From assembly GCA_016284875.1 (NCBI GenBank), contig JAEEPS010000009.1:1-64000 (forward strand): a stretch of 64,000 nt of DNA, written 5' to 3'. The position numbers and the translations under genes were made by a program. The notes under the pieces were generated by a model. It was not told the DNA's origin and ran no database searches. It saw only the letters and a program-made list of their open reading frames with translations. How positions within the stretch are numbered: the first letter of the stretch is position 1; each line of letters starts with the position of its first letter. Below are positions 17,649 to 27,800 of this stretch, one piece after another. This stretch comes from Salinivirgaceae bacterium. Its GTDB lineage: Bacteria; Bacteroidota; Bacteroidia; Bacteroidales; SZUA-534.

Positions 17649-19493
17649 CTATTTTTTGATGAATTTCAAGGCTGATGTGCCGCCATTGTGATTGATTCTT
17701 ACGATGTATATTCCTGACTGTAAGTTCGATACGTTTACATGGGTACCTTGTGCGCACAAAATGGTCTGCCCAACAGCGTTGCAGATGGTCAACTGGCAGT
17801 TATCGTCGTCCAAACCGCTGATTGTCAGCCAGTCGCTGGCGGGGTTCGGATAAACCGACAGACTTATCTTGCTTTCAGTATCAGCAATATCGGTGGTAAT
17901 TGAACCGAAAATCGGACGCAACATAAGCGAGCCCGTGAAACTTGTCGGCAGCCAATTGCCCGTTGTGTTGTAGAATATCTTGCTTTGGCTGAAGCGGTTA
18001 ACGTCCCAACCAACGTTCAGGCGCAGTTTCGATGTCTGCTGCCAACCAACAAAAACGCTCTTGTCCACTGTCAGTGGTTCGCTGAATTCAAAGGTCATGA
18101 ACTCGTTCATCTGGCCGCTGAACGCAGGGCGCATCATTTCGTCGCAGCGCAACTGTCGGCCAGGCTTGCCGTTGTTGTTTTCCCACGCGCAGATGAAGAA
18201 GTTGTCGGCGGCGCTCTCAACGGGGTTCGACGGCAGGAAGCAGATGCTCAAACCAACCAGTTCGTCGGCCTTGTAAGGTGTGTAGAGATAAGCCACTTGC
18301 GACGATGCAGCATCCACGCCGTACGCGTTTTCGGCCGTGCCATCGTCGTAGGCGTAATAGTTGCCGAAATGCTGGTAGGTGTAACTGCGGTTGTTGCCGC
18401 GAATCAGTTCATCTTTATCAGTATAAAGTTCACATTCAAACAGATAAGTTGCGCTTTCGCGATTGTCGTACACAATCGGGTTATCATCGTAGGCATATAG
18501 CCGATTATTGTTTTCTTGACCATCGTAATTGCCTGTGCCCATGGTGATTGAGTCCTTCAGATAGACGCCGCGGTCAACGTCTTTGATGCGAATTCTGACT
18601 TCGGCCTTCATGGTGCGTTCCCAGTGGTTGCGGATGTGGATGTTGAGCCGCGTGTTTTCGGTGTTGATGGCCGACTCGTAGTGCGACCACGGCACTGAAG
18701 TGTAGTTTTTCAGTACGGTTGCGGCTGGTTCAACAATTGCAATGTCGTAAAATACAGTGTCCGAAGCCGAACGGCCATCGTTCAGGTAGACAAAATCGAT
18801 GTTCCAATGGTCGCAGTTGATGGTTGCCGACGGGTTGAAACTGCCCGCTAGACTTGCGTAGTTGAAGAAGCGGAACTGGAATTTATCAGTAAAGTATTTC
18901 GATTGCCTGATTGGCAGCATCACGAGCGCAAATTCCAGAGTGTCAGGCCGATTGGGTTGCAAGTGCAGCACGTTTTTGCGGAACGTGGGAAGGTCGGTTC
19001 CTGCCATAGCCCAAAGGTTGGTCCACACGCCGTCGCCCGATGTTATTTGCAGCACAAGCGAGTCGCACTCTTCAGGCGCGTTGCCGTTGCCTTGTGGCTG
19101 ATAGTAGAAACTCAAGTAGGTTGTTGTGCTGTCGGCTTTCGATAGGTCGATAGGTTGCGATGTCAGAAAATCAGCCAGATACGGTGTGCTTGACGCGTGC
19201 CCGTAGTGCAATCCGTCAGAGTCGATGGCATCAAACGTGGCCACACCCACCGAGTAAGGATTTATGCCGAACGTGTTGTTAATCCACACGCCGCGGTCGG
19301 TCCAGAGTTGTTGGTCGGGTGCGTTGCTGTCGCTGCTGAAATCGTCAATAAAAGGCAGTTGCAGAGTCGACGAAACGCTTTGCAGCCTGACAGTTTGTTG
19401 GCGCACAGGCAGAGCGGGCGCAGTCAGAAACTCTTGCGCCGTCAGCGGCATTGCACCCAGAATGAGCGCGGCTATAGCAATGATTCTATTCAT
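17649..19493 (-). CDS. Secreted protein with T9SS C-terminal sorting domain
   Basis: The 614-residue protein starts with a signal peptide (MNRIIAIAALILGAMPLTAQ). Its middle part is beta-rich with a jelly-roll-like stretch (FIDDFSSDSNAPDQQLW and YLSFYYQPQGNG) typical of carbohydrate or cell-surface adhesion modules. The last 75 residues form a type A T9SS sorting domain with SVYPNPASDWL, then LQSGIYIVRI and a final LKFIKK. It would be exported through the outer membrane by T9SS and attached to the surface. It overlaps the PASTA gene by 8 bp. A start seven codons upstream is possible but lengthens the signal peptide. The function is unknown. Confidence 0.82.
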   Translation of the reverse strand: MNRIIAIAALILGAMPLTAQEFLTAPALPVRQQTVRLQSVSSTLQLPFIDDFSSDSNAPDQQLWTDRGVWINNTFGINPYSVGVATFDAIDSDGLHYGHASSTPYLADFLTSQPIDLSKADSTTTYLSFYYQPQGNGNAPEECDSLVLQITSGDGVWTNLWAMAGTDLPTFRKNVLHLQPNRPDTLEFALVMLPIRQSKYFTDKFQFRFFNYASLAGSFNPSATINCDHWNIDFVYLNDGRSASDTVFYDIAIVEPAATVLKNYTSVPWSHYESAINTENTRLNIHIRNHWERTMKAEVRIRIKDVDRGVYLKDSITMGTGNYDGQENNNRLYAYDDNPIVYDNRESATYLFECELYTDKDELIRGNNRSYTYQHFGNYYAYDDGTAENAYGVDAASSQVAYLYTPYKADELVGLSICFLPSNPVESAADNFFICAWENNNGKPGRQLRCDEMMRPAFSGQMNEFMTFEFSEPLTVDKSVFVGWQQTSKLRLNVGWDVNRFSQSKIFYNTTGNWLPTSFTGSLMLRPIFGSITTDIADTESKISLSVYPNPASDWLTISGLDDDNCQLTICNAVGQTILCAQGTHVNVSNLQSGIYIVRINHNGGTSALKFIKK

Positions 19494-20313
19494 CCAGATT
19501 GATTGATTCACCAATTTCGGTTTCGGTTCGCGATTCAGCCCGCAGCCAAATGTCGACGCGGCCGCCCAGTGTGGCGCGTGCGCCTGACCCGAAGTATGCA
19601 GGTTCCTGACGATAGACGCGTGCGTTCATTGAGTCGGCGGCAGTGGCAGCGTTCTCAATCACAACATTGCCCACGTTCAGGTATGCGTTGTTCAGTTCGT
19701 TGGTGGCTTCAAATTGAGTTAGCCCCTTGAGGTTGGGCAGGGGAGTGGCATTGTTGCCGTGGCCGTCGCCCAGCACAAGGTCGATGCGCGAGCCCTTGTC
19801 GATGCGTGTTCCTTCCGCAATCTCTTGTCCTTCAAACATTTGTTTCAAAATATTGTTTTGTGCGAAATCGGGCTTATAAATCAACTGTCCGACGTGCAGA
19901 CCGTGCATCTCAAGCGTAGCCTTGCCCTGACGGTACGACAGTCCGACAATCTTCGGCACCGAAACCTTTGCTCTGTTAAACGCATTGGTGGTGATGAAAA
20001 TTGTGCGGTTTCTTTTCACGTGCGTTCCAGGACGGGGGCTTTGGTCAACAATGCAGCCTTTCGGCATATAGTCGATAAATGTTGAATCGATGATTTGCAG
20101 TTGAAGATTCTCATGTTTGGCAATCTGCAGCGCACGGCTCATTTTAAGACCTTTAAAATCAGGCACCGAAATTGTGTGTCCGTGATGAGTGTAAACTCGC
20201 AGAAAAAATGCAAGTGCAATAAACACAATTAGATAGAATCCAGCAAACTTGCCCACGCGGATAAGATTGCGCTTCCAAAACGCACCATCTTTCAGTTTTT
20301 CCAATAAATCCAT
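19486..20313 (-). CDS. PASTA-domain membrane protein
   Basis: This 275-residue protein has one N-terminal membrane helix (about residues 25-45) and three PASTA repeats outside: ISVPDFKGLKMSRALQIA, VSVPKIVGLSYRQGKATLE and TPLPNLKGLTQFEATNEL, each a 65-70-residue unit with the typical P-x-L-x-G-x-x-x-x-x-A pattern. PASTA domains bind peptidoglycan fragments or beta-lactams. In Bacteroidota a short PASTA protein without kinase is often found beside rluD and is thought to act in cell-wall physiology. The first ATG at 20313 is used; a GTG three codons earlier is possible. It heads a four-gene operon. Confidence 0.85.
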   Translation of the reverse strand: MDLLEKLKDGAFWKRNLIRVGKFAGFYLIVFIALAFFLRVYTHHGHTISVPDFKGLKMSRALQIAKHENLQLQIIDSTFIDYMPKGCIVDQSPRPGTHVKRNRTIFITTNAFNRAKVSVPKIVGLSYRQGKATLEMHGLHVGQLIYKPDFAQNNILKQMFEGQEIAEGTRIDKGSRIDLVLGDGHGNNATPLPNLKGLTQFEATNELNNAYLNVGNVVIENAATAADSMNARVYRQEPAYFGSGARATLGGRVDIWLRAESRTETEIGESINLDE

Positions 20314-20332
20314 AGTTTTCACTTTGATTTGG

Positions 20333-20340
20333 CAAAGTTA
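20333..20340 (-). promoter_or_regulatory. -7 box for the PASTA operon
   Basis: On the minus strand TAACTTTG (20333-20340) is an exact TAnnTTTG match and ends 20 bp before the PASTA start codon. I see no good TTTG at the expected -33 distance, so it is a candidate only. Confidence 0.4.
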
Positions 20341-20571
20341 AAATAATTTATGGCGTTGACATCGGAACGGACATAAAATGACGTCACCGAATCTGACAAT
20401 TGTATTTTTATAGTTTGTTATGGATAAAAATGAACAATTCGTACTCCGCAGAAAACGTGATGATTAATGTGCCGATGAATGAAACTGTTAATAAACTTTT
20501 TGCTCAAAATTTGAAATTTCAGTTTGCATTCTTACATATTTTATTATTTTCGCAGCGTTTTTGAAAAAAAC

Positions 20572-21219
20572 ATGAAGACAATAAGCCGTATAATTTGGTC
20601 CATCTTCCTTTCAATCAGTTTGTTGCTGCAAACTAATGTTCTTTTCGCAGGAGATGCGGATAAAGATGCCGAGTGGGTTCTTGTAACCGAAGATACTGAT
20701 ACCGATATTAAAGTGTTTGAACGTTGGATATCGGTTGAGAAAAATCGTGCTCGTGAACGTCAAGGCAAGATGGTGCTGAACTGCAAGCCCGATGATTTGT
20801 TGGCAGTTATTGTTGATCCTAATAAAACTGATATTTGGATGAGCAATGTTGAGGAATGCCGCATAGTTAGGCGTCTGAATAGCAACGAATGGTTTGTTTA
20901 TACGTTAATGGATGCTCCCTGGCCTATTGGCAAACAGGATATTGTGTCGAAATATACCGTGACTCGTTCTGCCGATCGCATTTTAGTCAGCATCGACCAG
21001 CAAACTGATCTGATCCCGAAAAAGAAAGATATTGAAAGGCTTGATACTTTCAGCGCTAGATGGGAGATTGTGCCAGTGAGCGAGAATACCGTAAGTGTGA
21101 ATTTCACAACTCAGTCAACTCAGCCGGCCAAATATCCTCAATGGGCGCAGGACCCGATAGTGCGCAAAACTTTCCTGAATAATATGCGCAAACTTCGCCG
21201 TCATATCAACAAAGGTTGA
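20572..21219 (+). CDS. Secreted START/SRPBCC-fold protein
   Basis: From the ATG at 20572 the protein has 215 residues and a signal peptide ending near LFAGD. An in-frame GTG or ATG further upstream would put a long tail before the signal and is rejected. The mature part resembles a START-like lipid-binding fold: WVLVTEDTDTDIKVFER, MDAPWPIGKQDIVSKYTV (the characteristic W-P-x-x-x-R/K-D motif) and SARWEIVPVS. START domains bind lipids or hydrophobic ligands; the ligand is unknown. It stands alone, with 189 bp to the next gene. Confidence 0.72.
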   Translation: MKTISRIIWSIFLSISLLLQTNVLFAGDADKDAEWVLVTEDTDTDIKVFERWISVEKNRARERQGKMVLNCKPDDLLAVIVDPNKTDIWMSNVEECRIVRRLNSNEWFVYTLMDAPWPIGKQDIVSKYTVTRSADRILVSIDQQTDLIPKKKDIERLDTFSARWEIVPVSENTVSVNFTTQSTQPAKYPQWAQDPIVRKTFLNNMRKLRRHINKG

Positions 21220-21373
21220 GGCGTTCGGCAGGGAATTTTGGCTTCTAAATCTCTGTTTTTTTACGTAGTTGAATTTTGTTCGGCTTAAAGCGTAATTGTT
21301 GTCCTCTATACGCTTAATGCAATTTTTTTTGTGAATTTATAGTACTAAACAGATAGTCTAGTTTGTTTTTTAC

Positions 21374-21381
21374 TATATTTG
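21374..21381 (+). promoter_or_regulatory. -7 box for first CotH-type gene
   Basis: TATATTTG is an exact TAnnTTTG match ending 27 bp before the start codon at 21409. No convincing -33 TTTG is present at 19-21 bp upstream. Confidence 0.4.
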
Positions 21382-21408
21382 AGCGTTTAAACAATTAACT
21401 GTTATATT

Positions 21409-24400
21409 ATGAAACAACTAAAACACTGCGCGGCTATTGCCGCAACTCTGCTATTTTGTGCTCATACCAACGCACAAATTGTGATTAACGAGTACAGTTC
21501 GTCAACATCCACATTCTTAGATGAATACAAAGAGGAATCGGATTGGATTGAACTCTTCAACACCTCGTCGGCCGAAGTCGACATGAAAGGCTGGCATTTG
21601 TCAGACGATGAGGCGAATCCCGCTAAATGGACATTCCCTTCTGTGAAAATTCCAGCCGGTGGTTTCTTGCTTGTAATGGCATCGGGCAAAGACCTTGTCA
21701 CGGTTACAGACAGCAGTTATCTGCACACCAATTTTAATATTTCGTCGGACGGTGAGGCTGTTTTCCTTGCAGATACTGCTGGGAAAATCGTGCATCAGAC
21801 TGACACACTGCCGGTTCCGTGTAATGCTAGCCGTGGTCTGGCGTCTGACAGCACCGGAGGCTGGGTATTCTTTGCTGAGCCAACGCCAGGCAAAGCCAAC
21901 ACCACCAAGGCTTATGCCTCATCGGCAACCACAAGTGTGAAATTCTCGCCTGAGGGCGGATTTCAGTCAGCGGCATTGACTGTGACTCTCTCTACCGAGG
22001 GTAATACACCTATTTATTATACACTTGATTGCACCGAGCCGACGGCTTGCGACAGTCTGCTTTACACCGGCCCAATATCGGTTGACAGTACCACTGTCAT
22101 ACGCGCCATGACCTTCAATGGCGATTTGATGCCTGGCCAGCCGTCAACGCAATCCTACATTTTCCCGAGCAGACTGCATTGGCTTTATCGACAATTGGAA
22201 ACAGGTGAGGTTATTACGGAGCGCCATGTATATTTCATTGACGATAGCGTGGATATCGACGCGCTTATTGAGCATCTCAATAATGGTGGCGATATCCTCG
22301 ATTTTGCCCGCGATTCGGTTATGGCTTACAATCCGCATATCGTTCAAGAGCATCCTTCGAAGTTCGATTTGCCAGTGGTTTCACTCACTACTGCGCCAAT
22401 TAATCTTTGGGACTCTTTAACTGGTATTTATGTTTTTGGCCCCAACGCCACCTACGTGGAGCCATACTACGGCGCCAATTTCCATCAGGATTGGGAGCGA
22501 CCAGTTCACGTTGAACTTTATTGGACTGATGGTTCTAAACGACTGGACCAGGATGCAGGTATAAAAATTGCCGGTGCATGGAGTCGAAGCAACAGCCAAA
22601 AATCGTTTGCTCTGCACGCCCGTAATGCCTACGGAAAGAAATATTTTGAGACAAAATTGTTCGATGAACTCGATATTGAGAGGTTCAAGTCGTTTGTGTT
22701 GCGCGATTCGGGTAACGACGCTGGCAGTACCTTTTTCCGTGATGCTATGATTACGCATCTTGTGGCGCATAATAATGTTGATATCCAGGCATATCAGCCT
22801 GCTGTTGTCTATCTGAACGGCGAATACTGGGGCATTTTGAACATGCGTGAGAAGTTGAATGAATACTACATCGAGAGCCACTATCCGCATGTCGATCACG
22901 ACAAGGTTGATATTCTAGCAGGGAAAGGTGAAGGAATAACGGCATCGGAAGGCGATTTGACAGACTACGACGCTTTGATGAACTTTATCAATTCTCACGA
23001 CTTGACCGATGACGCCAACTACCAGCAGGTGGCTGCACAAATTGATGTTGATGAGTACATTGAGTATCTTGTTACTGAAATATATGGCGGAAACGATGAC
23101 TGGCCGCACAACAACGTGAAAATGTGGAAATCGAAAAAGAATGGTGGACGTTGGCGTTGGATGCTTTACGATACCGACCAGTCGTACAATATTTGGGAAC
23201 GCGATGAGGACCTCCCAGGTTACGACAAGTTGGAAAAATGCTTGTCTGAGACAGGCAAAAACGGTGATACATGGTCGAATGTTTTGCTGCGCAACTTGGT
23301 GAAAAACAAAACTTTCCGCAACAAACTTACCAACCGATTTGCCGACCGTATGAATTACGAATTTCTGCCGGCAAACATCAATCATTTGATTGACAGTCTT
23401 TATGGTAACATAAAAAGCGAAATGCAGTATCACACATATATCTGGGGCGGTGGCAGCGAAAGCAACAGTAATCGAATGAAAGATTTCGCAAGATTACGTC
23501 CATCCAATATGCGGAAACATTTGCGCAAGCACTTCAATGTGGGCGAAGATGTGATGCTAACTCTCGACGCCAATGACAGCAAGGCTGGTTACATTGAACT
23601 CAACTCGCTGACATTGAAAAAGTTCCCATGGGATGGGTTCTATTTCAAGAATGTTCCTGTTGAATTGCGTGCAGTTGCGCGACCGGGTTATAAATTTGTG
23701 CGTTGGGAGAATAGCGAAAACAAGGCAACCATAAGTACCAGCGCTGGTATTGCTCTCACTTTGAGCAGTGAAGCCTCGATTAACGCTGTTTTTGAACCTG
23801 ATGGTAGTGCTGTGCATAACAGCGTGGTTATAAATGAGATAAATTGTAAATCGGCTGACGATTTTGACACAAAAGATTGGATTGAACTTTTCAATACCAC
23901 TCCGGCGGCAATCAATCTTTCGGGTTGGAAAATATGCGATGAAAAGCCTGAAAAAGCCTTCACCTTCCCAGCAGGAACAATTATCGAGCCTTACGGTTAT
24001 CTGGTGGTTTGCGAGAATCAGAACAAGCTTATAAAGTACAACCCGAAAGTGACCAACTATGTGGGTGATTTCAAATTTGGTTTAGGCAAAGATGATAAAG
24101 TGCAACTCTTTGATTCAGAGGGTAAACTTATCGATGAGGTTACATATTCTAAATCGTGGGGCGAGGCTAATGGTACTGGCAAAACACTTGCTCTGACCGA
24201 CCCGTTTGCCGATAATTCAATTGCTAAATATTGGAATGACAACGACATGCATGGCACGCCAGGCGCACAAAACGGCTTGTTTAAGCCATCGCACGAATTG
24301 AGCAATCCGAACGAAACAGTCAATTTTGTTTATACTCCAGAACCGCCTACTCCTAGTGTTGACATTGCGGATTTCCAAGAGGTTAGTTTGTCTGCAGTTT

Positions 24401-24648
24401 GCTATCCGAACCCAGTGGTTAGCGATGCTGTAATCTCGTGGTCGCAGCCTGCTGACGCCAACGTGCGGATTGAGTTGCTCAATGCTTTTGGCAGCAGTTT
24501 GGCGCAAATTTGCAACGGTTGGTATGCTCAGGGCCGCCACGACATCAACATTGGTAACTTTGTTAGCAACTTGACATCAGGAGTTTATCTGGCCAAGGTA
24601 TCAGTTGATGGCCAGAATCCGATAATCTTGAAGATTATGAAACAATAG
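21409..24648 (+). CDS. CotH/lamin-tail secreted protein with T9SS sorting domain, copy 1
   Basis: The 1079-residue secreted protein has these parts in order: signal peptide (1-23), first lamin-tail domain (about 23-140, VVINEYSS and SDWIELFNT), chitobiase-like repeat (about 185-245, PIYYTLDCTEPT), CotH kinase-like domain (about 320-700, with LRDSGND near 429, YLNGEYWGILNMREK near 467 and LYDTDQ near 585), an InlB-like repeat (GYKFVRWE near 760), second lamin-tail domain (about 805-930) and a T9SS sorting domain (about 995-1079, CYPNPVVSD). CotH proteins are atypical surface kinases; the secreted ones are of unknown substrate. A terminator follows. First of three tandem paralogues. Confidence 0.85.
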   Translation: MKQLKHCAAIAATLLFCAHTNAQIVINEYSSSTSTFLDEYKEESDWIELFNTSSAEVDMKGWHLSDDEANPAKWTFPSVKIPAGGFLLVMASGKDLVTVTDSSYLHTNFNISSDGEAVFLADTAGKIVHQTDTLPVPCNASRGLASDSTGGWVFFAEPTPGKANTTKAYASSATTSVKFSPEGGFQSAALTVTLSTEGNTPIYYTLDCTEPTACDSLLYTGPISVDSTTVIRAMTFNGDLMPGQPSTQSYIFPSRLHWLYRQLETGEVITERHVYFIDDSVDIDALIEHLNNGGDILDFARDSVMAYNPHIVQEHPSKFDLPVVSLTTAPINLWDSLTGIYVFGPNATYVEPYYGANFHQDWERPVHVELYWTDGSKRLDQDAGIKIAGAWSRSNSQKSFALHARNAYGKKYFETKLFDELDIERFKSFVLRDSGNDAGSTFFRDAMITHLVAHNNVDIQAYQPAVVYLNGEYWGILNMREKLNEYYIESHYPHVDHDKVDILAGKGEGITASEGDLTDYDALMNFINSHDLTDDANYQQVAAQIDVDEYIEYLVTEIYGGNDDWPHNNVKMWKSKKNGGRWRWMLYDTDQSYNIWERDEDLPGYDKLEKCLSETGKNGDTWSNVLLRNLVKNKTFRNKLTNRFADRMNYEFLPANINHLIDSLYGNIKSEMQYHTYIWGGGSESNSNRMKDFARLRPSNMRKHLRKHFNVGEDVMLTLDANDSKAGYIELNSLTLKKFPWDGFYFKNVPVELRAVARPGYKFVRWENSENKATISTSAGIALTLSSEASINAVFEPDGSAVHNSVVINEINCKSADDFDTKDWIELFNTTPAAINLSGWKICDEKPEKAFTFPAGTIIEPYGYLVVCENQNKLIKYNPKVTNYVGDFKFGLGKDDKVQLFDSEGKLIDEVTYSKSWGEANGTGKTLALTDPFADNSIAKYWNDNDMHGTPGAQNGLFKPSHELSNPNETVNFVYTPEPPTPSVDIADFQEVSLSAVCYPNPVVSDAVISWSQPADANVRIELLNAFGSSLAQICNGWYAQGRHDINIGNFVSNLTSGVYLAKVSVDGQNPIILKIMKQ

Positions 24649-24667
24649 ATTTCATAATTGTGATTCT

Positions 24668-24705
24668 TAAAAACGGTGGTTCGTAATCGGACCGCCGTTT
24701 TTTGT
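24668..24705 (+). terminator. Intrinsic terminator after CotH copy 1
   Basis: The arms AAAACGGTGGT and ACCGCCGTTTT (11 bp, one wobble) with an 11-base loop are followed by T5 and a further TTTG. It lies 20 bp after the stop codon and separates copy 1 from copy 2. Confidence 0.85.
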
Positions 24706-24790
24706 TTGGAAATGGATGGTGAGGAGCGGCCATTGGTAGCCGAAAAAGGTTTTTCTGTATAAAAAAACTTCCGTTTTGTTTTAGTTTGTC

Positions 24791-24798
24791 TACTTTTG
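24791..24798 (+). promoter_or_regulatory. -7 box for second CotH-type gene
   Basis: TACTTTTG is an exact TAnnTTTG box that ends 39 bp before the start codon at 24838 and lies after the terminator of copy 1. The -33 element is weak (a TTTTG is 12 bp away, too close). Confidence 0.45.
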
Positions 24799-24837
24799 GC
24801 CGTTTTTTAACGCACGTAGGTGCAAAAAGAATTTTAT

Positions 24838-27800
24838 ATGAATAGAAATTTGAAATTTTGCGTGGCTGTTGCCGCGACATTACTTTTTGGTGTTCAGACA
24901 GATGCGCAGGTGGTGATCAATGAATATTGCTCAACAACCACCATCCATCAGGATGAAGATAAGGCCAATTCCGACTGGATTGAACTTTACAACACTACCG
25001 ACGAGGCCGTCAGTCTTAAAGGCTGGCATCTTTCCGACAAGTCAGGCAATCTCACCAAATGGACATTCCCCGATGTTAGTTTGCAGCCGAAAGCGTTTAT
25101 GGTTGTTTATGCTTCGGGCAAGGACCGTGCGGTGGCCGGCAAGCCGCTTCACACAAATTTTAATATGTCGAGTGATGGCGAAACAATCTACTTGTCGGAT
25201 GCCAACGGGAACCTCATCCACAAGACCGATAGCATTTCAATGCCGTGCAACGCGAGTCGCGGCCTCTTCCCCGATGGCAGCGACAAATGGTTCTTTTTTG
25301 CTGAACCGACACCCGATTCGGCCAATACAACAAAAACATATGCTACATCAAAAACAAGCACGGTAGATATTGAACCGAGGGGCGGAGTGTTCACATCGGC
25401 GGTTACTGTTACGTTGAAATCGGGCGGCAACACCCCCATTTATTATACACTCGACTGCACGGTGCCAACCGCTGCCGACAGCCTGCTTTATACAGGTCCG
25501 ATAACAATTGACTCGACAACAGTTGTTCGCGCCATCACTTTCGATGACAATCTGATGCCCGCGCAGCCGACAACTCAATCGTACATTTTCGGCAGCCGCT
25601 TGCGCTGGGTGAACCGCAATATGCATGATGGTGCACCAATTACCACCGATACCAGATGGGTGTCTGACAACGATGGTGGAGGCGGCGGCTGGGGCGGCTG
25701 GGGTGGTTGGGGCGGCCACAACGAGACCGTCACAGTTGATCCGATCAAGTATATTAATAATCACGATGCTAAATTCGATTTGCCTGTTGTCTCGCTTACA
25801 ATGGAGCCGGATGACTTGTGGGATTATAATACAGGCTTGTATGTGGAAGGTCCAAATGCTGATTTGAACGCATCGCCACGTCGTGCCAACTATTATAACG
25901 ATTGGGAAAAACCAGTTCACATTGAGTTATATTGGACTGATGGCAGTTTGGTCCTTTGTCAGGATGCCGGAGTGCAGATTTCGGGCGCCTATAGCCGCAT
26001 GAATGATCAGAAATCGATGGCAATGCATGCTCGCAAGGCCTACGGAACCAAATATTTCAATGCAAAACTCTTCGACGAACTTGAATTGTTCAGATTCAAA
26101 TCGTTCACCTTGCGCGATTCGGGCAACGATTTTGGAGGAACTCATTTCCGTGATGCCATGATTACCCATTTGGTGGCAGGTAATAATATTGATATTCAGG
26201 CCTATCAGCCTGCTGTTGTATTCCTTAATGGTGAGTATTGGGGCATTCTGAACTTGCGCGAGAAACTGAACGAGGATTATATTGAAAACCACTATCCGTA
26301 TGTGAGTGCCGACGATGTCGACCTTATGGCTGCAAGCGATGTTACCCAAACAATTTCACCGTCGGAAGGTGATGGTAAAGATTACGATGCACTGATAAGT
26401 TACATTGAATCAAACGATTTGGCAAAAGACGAGTGCTACCAGTATGTATGCTCGCTTGTCGATATTGATGAGTATATAGAGTACATGGTATCGGAAATTT
26501 ACGCATCAAACAACGACTGGCCGCACAACAATGTCAAGATTTGGAAGTCGACCAAGCGCGGCAGCCGCTGGCGTTGGTTCCTTTACGATACAGACCAATG
26601 CTACTCAATTTGGCGCGACCAGTCAGGTGACGACAAGTTGGGAACATGTCTTGAAGAACGAGATACTCACGGCAATACGTGGGCAAATGTCCTGTTCCGC
26701 AATCTGACAAAGAATGAGAAATTCCGCAATGCTCTTGCCAACCGCTTTGCCGACCGCATGAACAACGAGTTTTTGCCGAAAAATGTCAATCATCTTATTG
26801 ATAGTCTGTTTAATAATATTTCAAGTGAAATCGGCTACCACAACCAGCGTTGGGGCAAAAACACCAACAATGGTCAGGGAATGAAGGATTTTGCCAAAAA
26901 TCGTCCGAAGAATGTTCGTAATCACTTGCGTACCCATTTCAATGTTGGCGCTGATGCAAAAGTTACCCTTTACACTAACGATGAAAAGGCTGGTTATGTA
27001 CAACTTAATTCGCTTACATTGAAGAGTTTCCCTTGGAATGGAACTTATTTCAAAAATGTGCCAATTTCGATTCGCGCTATAGCACGTCCGGGTTACAAAT
27101 TTGTGCGTTGGGAGGATGCCAATAAGGCCGTGAACACTCATGCCGGCATCAGCGTGAAACTCGCCGGTACAGAATCGTACACCGCAATCTTCGAGGAAGA
27201 TAATGCGAACTATAACAGTGTGGTAATAAATGAAATAAACTTCAAATCGTCGAACGATTACGATACAAAAGACTGGATTGAACTTTACAACACAACCGCA
27301 GCCGCAATCGATATCTCGAACTGGGTTATTTCAGATGATAAACAGGAAGATGCCTTCAAGATTCCGGGCGGCACAATCATTCCTCCTTATGGATATGTAG
27401 TTGTTTGTGAAAGTTTGAGCAAAATGCTGAAGTATAATCCGAATCTTGTGAACGCTGTTGGCGATTTTCAGTTCGGTTTGAGCAAGGCCGATTTAGTGCG
27501 TCTGAAGGATTCTGAAGGAAATCTGATTGACGAACTTGAATATGATGCCAGCAAAAACTGGCCTGACGGTAATGGCAATGGCTACACCATGGCGCTTGTT
27601 GACCCGTTTGCCGACAACGAAAAGCCGATGGCTTGGGGCGAAGATGAAATGTATGGAACTCCAGGAAGCCAAAACGGAATTTTCACACCATCGCATATCG
27701 ATTTCTCAATTGGTGACGATAGTTTCAATGTGGTTATGAACGTGAACGAGGAACCTGCAGTTGAGGTATATGCAATGTGTTATCCAAACCCATTCGACAA

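Noticed and set aside
20430..20564. 44-codon frame upstream of the START-like gene
   Set aside because: AT-rich, no coding bias, overlaps the probable promoter region.
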